DNA from: Cerioporus squamosus
Lineage: Eukaryota; Basidiomycota; Agaricomycetes; Polyporales; Polyporaceae
Assembly: GCA_022592435.1 (NCBI GenBank)
Contig: JABYQS010000866.1
Location: 1 to 11,928, forward strand
DNA: 11,928 nucleotides
Direction of reading: 5' to 3'
The notes under the pieces are model-generated. The model searched no databases, was not told the DNA's origin, and saw only the letters and a list, made by a program, of their open reading frames with translations. The translations under genes and the position numbers were made by a program. Of the stretch, positions 1-6,763 are shown in pieces. The first letter of the stretch is position 1. Each line of letters begins with the position of its first letter.

Positions 1-49
1 CAGCTGCACCAATCGATTACTGAGCAGTCCTGCAAAGGAGATATCATGA

Positions 50-1446
50 TCAGCGTTCGCGACTACAGCTTCTGAATCGTTGTGAGAGGCCCCCACTTTG
101 GTCAATCGATCTGAACTCGACCGACAGGAGGCCACGTCGATGTAGTTCCGGGAAGATGCTCGCCACCCTCGAGCGAAGCGAGACGTTGAAGTCACGGATA
201 TTGTCCTTGACGTCATCCGGTTTTCGCCCTATATCAAAGAACACGAACTTCAGAGTGCTCAGTCGGGCTGAAACATGTTCGACCTCCATGCTAGCGTCCT
301 TCAGACCCCGTAGTATCCACTCCAGACCGTTTCGAGTTGGGTCGGGAGACGTATGGTGTTCATCGTCGGCGTGTGGAACCGGTAGCCACGTGTCTCTCCA
401 GTAAGTGAACTCAGTCTCAACGTTCTCTGCTGTTGTGTCGCATGGGTATCGGACGGCCACAACAACAGGACGAGATGAATGGCGGTCTGCAGGACGCCTG
501 ACAAGTTGCGTAGGTGTTCTGTTGTTTCCTTGCGGAGATCCAGCCGCAGCCTCAAAGTAGAGAGATTGTGGGGAACGAACGTGCCAATATGAGCGTCGGA
601 CATGACTGTGCACGACGATTCAGCAGAGACAGCTTGCTGCAAAGGCAGAGACGCACAGCTCGCGAGGATCCCGTCAATGAGGGGTTTTCTGTTGTACAAG
701 TTCAGGTACTCGAGCGATCGATAGACGTCCGAGGTGCGAAGGAGATGTGACAAAGCGATGATATCCTGCCGAATCCTTTCTGCATCCTGATCATGGTTCA
801 TGGTCAATCTCCAAACAAGCGATCGCAAAGTATGGCCAGAGTACTCGCCGGATAAAATTTGGGGCGCCACGCTAGGTGTGTGAGCGGTGGGCAGCGTATG
901 CTCGGGGACATCTGGGTGGAAGTCCAGGTCACGTCGGCGATAGACAGTCTCCGCAACCCTTGGGCCGCAGCGAGCAACCGTTGGAAGGTCACATAGCTTG
1001 TGAAGGTCACAAAGGTCAGATAGAGAGTTGTGAGTGTCGGAAAGTAGGCCATCAACGGCGGACAAATTCTCGGGGATGGGTCGACCTTTATGAAGGACTC
1101 GGAGACGTTGAGCAAGGCCAAGCGGGGTAGCTTTCCAGCTAAGATGCGAAGGACTGATCCGGCGTGAACATCCTCCGGCGCTCCGTCCCCAAGCCACAGT
1201 TCACGGACAGCGTCCGAGACCACGGTATCACCGTCGAGTAAGTCTACCAGCTGATCAAGCTCCGTCCGCTGAATTCTATGCAACTTCAAGCGGTGGTAGA
1301 GACGGCGTATATATGCTTCGACGGCGCCATGCACGACACGTTAGGGCGCAGGTCTGAAGGGTCGCCGTCAGGACACGGGAGTCCCCATCATGAAGCAGGT
1401 CAATCGCGAGCTCTTGCAGCTCGAGAGGGATTCTGGGCGGGGTCAT
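50..1446 (-). pseudogene. F-box/LRR-like protein, copy 1, probably broken
   Basis: F-box proteins of this type are thought to be substrate adaptors of SCF ubiquitin ligases. The start at 1446-1444 opens with MTPPRIPLELQELAIDLL and later CALTCRAW, the usual N-terminal F-box pattern of Agaricomycete proteins. LRR-like blocks follow (FPTLTTLYL, LRRLSIADVTW, HLAW). An intron at 848-787 (62 nt, phase 0) has a GC donor (GCGAGT) and acceptor ATCAG; copy 2 has a GT donor at the same place. The next exon matches copy 2 in blocks such as NLSTL and SLRSRVA..FPELH. Two frame changes interrupt it: one extra base near 1306-1312 (ATATATA), and a shift near 386-397 where copy 1 has about two or five extra bases. 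The frame ends at TGA 52-50, unlike copy 2, so the true 3' end may lie outside the window. A CT-rich leader precedes the ATG. Sequencing error could explain one shift, but two make a pseudogene more likely. Confidence 0.65.
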
Positions 1447-2507
1447 CAAGGTGAGAGGGAGGAAGGAGGAGGACGTTTGTATGTTGGACAGTCTGGGATA
1501 TTATTACGTGGTCGCGTGTGCTGCCAAAATAATTTAGGCGGACCCTTTTAAGACACCTATGTACTTATCTTGGTAGGTTTGGAGCAAACCCTTGCTCCGG
1601 CGCTTGCTTCGCAGCGCACGCCGCGCGGAGGGGGGAAGAGAAAGTTGGAGTTCCGGGTGGACAACAGGTAGGAGGGGCATTAGTTGAAGGCGAGCAGAAG
1701 GAGAAGGAGAAGACTCACCTGAGAACAGCGGCGTCCTCACGTTGGGACCGCAAGGTCGAGTGCACCCTCCCTACGTCCGCAGTCTCCCTAGCTGATTCCC
1801 CCATGGCGTTATGTCTGAGCTTCAGCAGATAGGTATATGCGGGTGAGCAGACTCGTGTATGGCAGCAGAAGACAACCATAGTCGTCGGTGAGGAAGTGAA
1901 AAGTCGAACGAGAAGACGTCCAGTGGGACGAGTCACGACAAGGATCCCTGCAACTGGGTTCTCGACGACTGGACCTGGGACAATCGGACACATGCATCGT
2001 GTGGGGAGGTGTCGTCGGCTGCAAGAGAGACGTACGTGCAGACGATAAGTACATCCGTAAGTACAAGCTCGGTTTTGCCAGAGCTATTGACGCGTGACGT
2101 CATCGCTTCGACGCGTCCTGCGAATATTGTCAAGCGCGCTGCATGGCGGCGCCGCCGCGGCTGAAGGTGGTGAGAGCACTAGTACTGTTGCGGCGTGCGA
2201 TATGGGCTATGTATGCATGTGTCGCTGGCTTGGAGAATGCCTGTCCAGTGCAAATCGTTGAACGCATATTTGCGGAGAAGCCCAGCTATGGAGGTTGCTC
2301 GAAGTAGCGTCCAGATCGCATGCCGCCGCCGCACCGGCCGGGTCCTGTACAGGTACAAGCGTCCAAAGCAACGATTAGAAGCATAGTACGTATGTGATCT
2401 CCAATAAAAATTCCAAGGTCGTATAAATGACAGCAGAGCGCGATACGAAAGTCCAGATAGCGCCACACACCCGAGGAGCAAGGCATCGGCACCCCTGGTT
2501 CGCCACT
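1447..2507. other. Spacer of unit 1, no recognised gene
   Basis: This stretch separates F-box copy 1 from the 3' end of the NTF2-like gene. The first bases, read on the minus strand, are a CT-rich leader for F-box copy 1. From about 2089 to 2507 it shares patches with 9324-9890: the 27-bp motif, GAATGCCTGYCCA, GTCCAAAGCAA and a CCACACAC block. It therefore belongs to the duplicated unit as NTF2-like 3' flank. Between 1534 and 2133 the minus strand has short coding-like frames and a good donor (CTCAG/GTGAGT at 1718) with a CTAAT branch site, but no acceptor at a sensible distance. No canonical AATAAA was found on the minus strand downstream of the NTF2-like stop. Confidence 0.6.
2089..2115 (+). 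promoter_or_regulatory. 27-bp CRE/MCB-like motif, copy 1
   Basis: The sequence is GACGCGTGACGTCA, then seven bases, then GACGCG. It contains the palindrome TGACGTCA (a bZIP/CRE-type site) at 2095-2102 overlapping ACGCGT (MluI cell-cycle-box type). It matches 26 of 27 positions at 9324-9350 and 24 of 27 at 4164-4190. It lies 3' of the NTF2-like gene. A regulatory role is inferred only from the motif. It could also be a remnant of coding sequence, because the plus strand reads TRDVIASTR here and TRGVIASTR at 9324. Confidence 0.35.
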
Positions 2508-3383
2508 TCAATCATCCTTCCGCCTCTCCCCCTTACTACCCCTCGATGCCAGCTCCCGCTCCTCATCCTCCGCAGGAGCTGGCAGCGGTTCGCCCTCGGG
2601 CCGTAGCTCGACACCCTGCCCGCCCTCGCCGTCCTTCACGCTCCAGTACCCGAGCGCCTCGAAGATGCGCGCGTTGACGCGGCACGCGAACGTCGCGGCG
2701 TGCAGCCCGAGCCGGATGAGCGGGATGAGAGGGGGCACGACGAGCGCGGCGAGATCGTCGGGGTGGTAGAAGTCTTCTTGCTCGGCGATGACGTAGACGG
2801 TCTTTGAGGGGTCGGTGGGTGAGGGTACGGGGCGTAGGACGAGGTGGACGATCAGGCTGTGAGATGGGAGATGTGAGCCGAGCCAAGCGATAGACGGGAG
2901 GTAGAGGTAGTACAGAGAAGGCAGAGTCCACGGAGCCTCTCCGAAGCAGGGGAAGTATATTGAGGACGGAATGCAGGACGTACCGTGCAGGCGCAGGCTT
3001 GAGCGGCGACCACCGGATATGGAACGTCTGCGTGATGTCCAGGTACGCGCTGTTCCGCTCCGCGTCGTACGTGACGTGGTTGACGTGCACGCTGAGCACA
3101 GGCGAGAGGATGCGGTACCACTGGAGGATGGAGAGCATCGCGTCGCGCGAGTGCGGCGCGGGTGAGACGGCGCAGAGCGGGTGTCGGAAGCGCATGTCCG
3201 CCGCGTAGTACCTGAGTCGGTGCGCGAGGTCAGAGGCCTGGAAATTGACGAGAGGAAGGGAGGCGGGGGGGAGAACGGGACTGGAAGGGCTCACTTGAGG
3301 ACGGCGGCCTTCTGGATCTCGGGGTTGATTGCTGCGGTGACGAGCGTCGCGACGTTGGCGATTTCGTTCGCTGGGTCCTCCAT
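2508..3383 (-). CDS. SigF-like NTF2-like domain protein (intact, 3 exons, 221 aa)
   Basis: The model is exon 1 at 3383-3295, exon 2 at 3211-2984 and exon 3 at 2856-2508 (stop TGA). Intron 1 (83 nt) uses GTGAGC and CTCAG with a CTGAC branch site 18 nt before the acceptor. Intron 2 (127 nt) uses GTACGT and CACAG. Both introns are phase 2 and the joined frame is open throughout. The N-terminus MEDPANEIANV, the core FRHPLC, SRDAML, QWYRILSP, FHIRWSPL, and EQEDFYHPDD near residues 131-140 are hallmarks of the fungal SigF-like NTF2-like family, whose biochemical role is unknown. A hydrophobic stretch at about 141-166 could bind membrane or pack the cone-shaped fold. The tail (GVELRPEG onwards, about 35 residues) is charged and probably disordered. 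Length fits the family as I know it. Its unit 2 paralogue is broken, so this is probably the only working copy in the window. A MITE lies 134 bp upstream. Confidence 0.88.
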
Positions 3384-3516
3384 GCTGCGTGTCTGTTGTG
3401 TACTGGGCTTCGAGTGGGGGGAGTGTGTGGGACGGATGGTGTGCGTGTGGTGAAGGGAGGTGGGAGATGGGAAGACTAGCAGGACCTGGACTACTAGTAG
3501 TACTAGTAGCTCGTGA
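3384..3516 (-). promoter_or_regulatory. Pyrimidine-rich leader/promoter of the NTF2-like gene
   Basis: Read on the minus strand, this is rich in CT blocks (CTCCCATCTCCCACCTCCC, then CACTCCCCCCACTCG) directly before ACGCAGC-ATG. Such CT tracts commonly mark transcription starts in filamentous fungi. No convincing TATA box was seen. The block is truncated upstream by the MITE at 3517. Part of it (about 3436-3490) is kept in unit 2 at 10598-10640. Confidence 0.4.
3491..3509. repeat. Perfect 9-bp inverted repeat beside the MITE
   Basis: CTACTAGTA and TACTAGTAG are exact reverse complements separated by one G. The repeat lies 8 bp from the left target duplication of the MITE and is missing from the matching place in unit 2 (about 10650). 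It might be local slippage of CTA/TAG triplets, or a small hairpin in the NTF2-like leader. Confidence 0.7.
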
Positions 3517-4126
3517 TACAGCTGTTTGCAGAGGTCGTGGCCAGACGCTGGTTGCACAGCACGCGTTGTGCACGGAAAATTCAGAAATTCAATATATCTG
3601 AACGACTTGTTCGCATGTCCTCTCTGCCTGAGGCGACTATGCGAGGCGTGTACAGCCCATACGAGTATTTACGAAGCGTTACGATGAGGAAAACCGGGGA
3701 CTCTGAGCGAGTATCGCGCTGTCGTTTATGGGCGCTTACTATCGACCCCAGGGCCTGTGGACATTCTCCATCCTCACACGTCGAGAGCTTTTGCAGCACC
3801 TTTGAAATCATCTCAACATATTTCTATGGTATATAGCCATGCCATGTGTAAGTTTGGTACAGTGGGAGGGGGTAGAAACGTCCTAAATGGACCTGCGGAT
3901 GAGTAGTGACCTGGCATTGCTATCTCCGCATTCCGGGTACGCAAGGACTCAGAAAAAGTTGGCGCAGGCCGGGGATGCATACTATGGCATGATGGAATGT
4001 TGTAGCATTTGTCTACTGGTGTTGTTGAGCAGCGAACGGATTTCCGGTATTTCTTGAATTTCCCGCGTCAAAAGTGTCTGCGCGTCAGTCGGAGTTGGGC
4101 GGACACGACTTCTGCAAACAGCTGTA
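3517..4126. mobile_element. MITE-like non-autonomous DNA transposon with TA target duplication
   Basis: The element runs 3519-4124 (606 bp) and is flanked by TA at 3517-3518 and 4125-4126. Its ends are inverted repeats: CAGCTGTTTGCAGA then RGTCGTG at 3519, and the same read inward from 4124, matching 20 of the outer 22 bases. A second inverted match lies deeper (GGAAAATTCAGAAAT at 3574 against GGAAATTCAAGAAAT ending at 4063), so the inverted repeats span roughly 70 bases with gaps. TA duplication and CAG-starting ends fit the Tc1/mariner-pogo type group. No transposase motif is visible inside; the frames there are short and unrecognised. The matching place in unit 2 (about 10676-10697) lacks the body, so the insertion probably followed the duplication. 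Confidence 0.7.
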
Positions 4127-4142
4127 ACGCGACGACCGCGCA

Positions 4143-4190
4143 CTGACGTCAGAGCAAGCCGTAGACGCGTGACGTCACCTCTTGGACGCG
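4143..4190. promoter_or_regulatory. Paired TGACGTCA palindromes with 27-bp motif copy
   Basis: Two perfect palindromes, CTGACGTCAG (4143-4152) and GTGACGTCAC (4169-4178), have TGACGTCA cores 26 bp apart, a spacing of about two and a half helical turns. The second lies inside the 27-bp motif copy at 4164-4190. TGACGTCA is the classic site for ATF/CREB-type bZIP factors. The pair abuts the right end of the MITE. Without the MITE it would lie about 153 bp upstream of the NTF2-like ATG; now it is about 760 bp away. Binding is inferred from the motif only. Confidence 0.4.
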
Positions 4191-4224
4191 ATGCGAGTTC
4201 GACCGCGCGCATCGAGCCATCCTG

Positions 4225-5120
4225 AGCGCGAGGAGCTGCAGCCTCGTCGCGACGGATCGCAGACGACGCGGCGTGCGCCCGATGGGCAGAGGACGACGGC
4301 GCTGCGCCGCCCATGTTCCGGGATACTTACTTGCCCTTGACACCATGCATCCTGCGTCGATTTGGATGTTTGCGAGCAGGGCCATTCGACTGTCGATCTG
4401 AAGTCCAGGTACGAGACATTGCTGGCATGTAACGGTGTCGAACGTGGAGGAGGGAGAACGTCGTTCAGGCTGATGAAGGCTAATGACCACTAAGTAATCG
4501 GTTCGCTCCAGTTCTTCATGGAATGGTGAGAGACGGTCCATGCCGATGCGAGAGATCGTGAAGCGACCCAGGAAGAGAAGGATCGGAAGAGAAGGCTCGG
4601 AGTGGGAACAGCGGGCAAGCGGAACAGCGGTCGCGTTGACAGCACACGGCTGTGCATGGTAAACAGTGCGGGATTCGTTGGTCCCATTGAGACGGAGTCA
4701 GTTGCAGTTGTGGTTGGCGCACCATGGGCGTTCGAGGTGGAGATGGTGGCAATAAGCACAACAGAATGTCGAACAGACTGTGGAGAAGCTTGGACGGGGT
4801 CGCAAGCATAGCAGGGACATAATATGTATACGTAGAGAGCGGGAGAGCGACCAACGAGACAACAGCGGAGAGAGCAGACGAGGGGTCCGGGAAATGTCGA
4901 GCGGGCGAGGAGAGAGCACCCGAGGAGACTGAAGAGAAGGGTCTGGGACCTGGCGAGTAAGTATAGTACGGCGATGGGAGCGAACGTCGCATTCTGTAGG
5001 TTTATATGAACTTGTCCGACGCGATGGACTTTGGGAGAGAGAGGGGTTTGGGCGAGGTTCGTGACCTGGAGTCGTAGAAGATGGTGAACACGCGTAGTTA
5101 TCTGGAAGAGTATCACTGAC
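4225..5120 (-). repeat. Paralogous segment X1, 3' of F-box copy 2
   Basis: This region aligns with 11205-11896. Matching landmarks include CGCCCGATGGGC/CACCCGATGGGC, ATGGCCCT with AACATCC, GGGTGCTC with CATTTCCC, and the long block around TTCACCATCTTCTA. It lies directly downstream of F-box copies 2 and 3 on the minus strand. The minus strand is CT-rich. A strong donor (GCAA/GTAAGTAT at about 4333) and a TATA-like CATATAAAC (about 5010) lie inside. Indels shift frames in many places, so most of it is probably not coding. It may include lost downstream exons of the F-box gene or the leader of a small gene. Confidence 0.65.
4516..4992 (-). CDS. Hypothetical Ser/Pro-rich protein (158 aa), paralogue of 11440-11772
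   Basis: I do not recognise this family. The frame starts MRRSLPSPYYTYSPGPR and is rich in Ser, Pro and Leu. Its start codon falls at the same place as that of the unit 2 frame (both follow a CAGA context), and both share SGAxSSP, HFPDxSSAL and VP-AML in the same frame. In that part the length differences between copies are multiples of three overall (18, 6 and 3 nt), although one +1/+2 pair compensates near codon 20. Later codons lose the common frame. There is no clear signal peptide or domain. It may be a young or decaying small gene, or simply an open frame in CT-rich DNA. Confidence 0.22.
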   Translation of the reverse strand: MRRSLPSPYYTYSPGPRPFSSVSSGALSSPARHFPDPSSALSAVVSLVALPLSTYTYYVPAMLATPSKLLHSLFDILLCLLPPSPPRTPMVRQPQLQLTPSQWDQRIPHCLPCTAVCCQRDRCSACPLFPLRAFSSDPSLPGSLHDLSHRHGPSLTIP

Positions 5121-6763
5121 CTAATCCAACAAGGACTCGGGCCTGTACGGGATGCCTTCGAAGTTCCCTTTGCTATCCTCCACCCATTCGACGTAGAGTT
5201 CGCGATCTTAAAAGAGTGAGTTATGGTCAGCTGCCATGACCTCTCAAACACTATGAGCGACAGGCTTACTCTGGATCCAGCTCAAGAACTTGACCGACAG
5301 GATCCCACGTTGATGTAACTCCGGAAAGATGCCCGCCACCCTGGAGCGCAGCGAGACAATGAAGGCACGTTGAGCTTCGGCGGACTCGGAGACATCTTCT
5401 CCCGAGTCGTCCATGAAGAGGAACTCAGCAGTGCTACCGGCCCCGTCGGTGGGAGCGAACACATCTTCGAGCTCTGCGCTGACATCCTTGAGAGCCAGAA
5501 GGAGGCGCTCCAGGATGGAGTCCTCGACCGGGTGAAGGAACGTAAAACTGGAATCAGCGTCGGCAACCGGGGTTAGTGTGCCCCCTGGATACAGTAACTC
5601 CAAAGTTAACGTTCTCCGTCGTTGTGCATGGATGCCGGACGGCCATAAGGTCGCTATGAGACGAGTCGCAGACTTGAGGAAGCCGGACAGCTCGTCTTGT
5701 GCCGTATCTTCGTGCACATAAATGTCGAGTTTCAATGTAGAGAGATTGGGGAGAATTAACGAGTCCGGAAATCGGTCAGAGGTGACTGCGCACGATGCAT
5801 CAGTAGACGAGGCTTCTTGCTGCAAAGACAGGAACGCACCGATGGCAATGATGTTGTCGATATCAATGTGTATCGAATCGCGCAAGTAAAGGTGCTCGAG
5901 TGATCCACGGACGTGCAAGTTCCTGATGAGGTGGGCCAGGACAGCACAGTCGCTCTGCTCGTCCTGCGCTGGCTGAGTTCATGGGCACTCTCAGAATAAG
6001 CAACGAAACGCCGGAGTACTCACTGACAGGGAAGATCCTGGGGACCAAGCTAGATACGTGAGCGGCGGGCAGCGCAACCGGAAATACTGGCAGGTCGGGG
6101 AGATGTGGGTAGATGTCCAGGTGACATCGACGACATTCAGTCTCCTCAGTGCTGGGCCGCGGCAAGCATACGCTGGAAGGCGCCATAGCTTGAGATCGCG
6201 ACATAGTTCAGATAGAGGGTGGTTAATGCCGGAAAGCCTGCTAGTAGTATCGGGAGACGTGCTGGGGATGAGTTTAACTGTGCGCCATCGATAATGAGCG
6301 ATGCTAAACAAGGTAGCTTCCTAGCCAAGATGGGAAGCACTGCTCCGGCGTGAATGATATCCTTCACCGGACGCGTCTCCCGCTGCTGTTCGAGGTGGTC
6401 ACCGTGGTTTCGATCTTCCTCGTCGTACTCTCCCTCATCGTCGTTTCCCTCGTCGTCAACTTCTTCGGCCCTCCCGTCCTCATCCCCCTCACCTTCCTTC
6501 TGGGGCCTTTCTCGAATCCACAGATCCCGGACCATACTTGAAACCTCCAGTCTCCACTGATGAGCTCCACAGTTTATTCAGCACCGTCGGCCGAATGTTG
6601 AACAAGCGCAAGCGGTGGTAGAGACGAAGTCTGCTCCGCGGAGCCACGCACGAACGTCAAAGTGCAGCTGCGAAGTGTTACGTAACGATCCCAAGGTCCT
6701 ATCGTCATCTAGCAAGTCTATGACAAGTTCTTGTACAGCTCGAGAGGGATTCTGGGTTGGTAT
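5121..6763 (-). pseudogene. F-box/LRR-like protein, copy 2, start lost and frame broken
   Basis: The layout is the same as copy 1. The start-equivalent codon at 6763-6761 is ATA, not ATG, with a base missing just after it. Extra bases follow the IPLEL homology, and further shifts lie near the LYHR block, near 6530, and at about 6146-6153 (AAAQ then stop, where copy 1 reads AAAQGLRRL). The 3' half is clean: intron 6023-5964 (60 nt, GTGAGT..GCAG), an open exon 5963-5270 including NLSTL, LKDVS and SLRSRVAGIFPELH, intron 5269-5207 (63 nt, GTAAGC..TTAAG with CTGAC and ATAAC), and a last exon 5206-5121 reading RELYVEWVEDSKGNFEG to SLLD and TAG. An acidic low-complexity insert (about 6376-6505) is absent from copy 1. 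An internal start could still give a shorter protein, so total loss of function is not proven. Confidence 0.7.
6376..6505 (-). repeat. Acidic low-complexity insert in F-box copy 2
   Basis: The plus strand shows irregular TCGTCG/CTC/TTC triplets (for example CGTCGTCAACTTCTTCGG). On the minus strand this encodes a run rich in Glu, Asp and Gly, about 40 residues long with several EE, DD and DE pairs. It sits where copy 1 has only a short loop between REL/DLW and the next LRR-like block (DVHAGSVL versus DIIHAGAVL). It probably arose by triplet expansion. The local frame stays open, unlike the flanks. Confidence 0.6.

Larger units (their letters stand above)
2089..3516 (-). repeat. Duplicated NTF2-like segment, unit 1 copy
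   Basis: This segment aligns with 9324-10695. The match covers the 27-bp motif, the 3' flank, exons 3 and 2 with the intron between them, part of intron 1, and the leader up to GACCTGG at about 3490. The unit 1 copy keeps exon 1, which unit 2 has lost. Similarity is strong in coding exons and patchy in flanks, as expected of an old segmental duplication rather than a recent amplification. Confidence 0.75.

Noticed and set aside
1534..2133. Possible spliced minus-strand gene ending in a Lys/Arg-rich tail, with donor at 1718
   Set aside because: The CTAAT branch site is followed by no AG for about 70 bases, upstream exons cannot be joined cleanly, and nothing comparable is seen in unit 2.
2343..2352. 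10-bp palindrome CCTGTACAGG
   Set aside because: Isolated, and not conserved in the matching flank of unit 2.
5124..5221. Plus-strand frame (VRDAFEVPFAILHPFDVEFA then stop) that looks coding and is partly shared with the window's right edge
   Set aside because: The minus strand of the same bases gives the last F-box exon with proper splice sites and a clean join to the upstream exon. The plus frame is its shadow.
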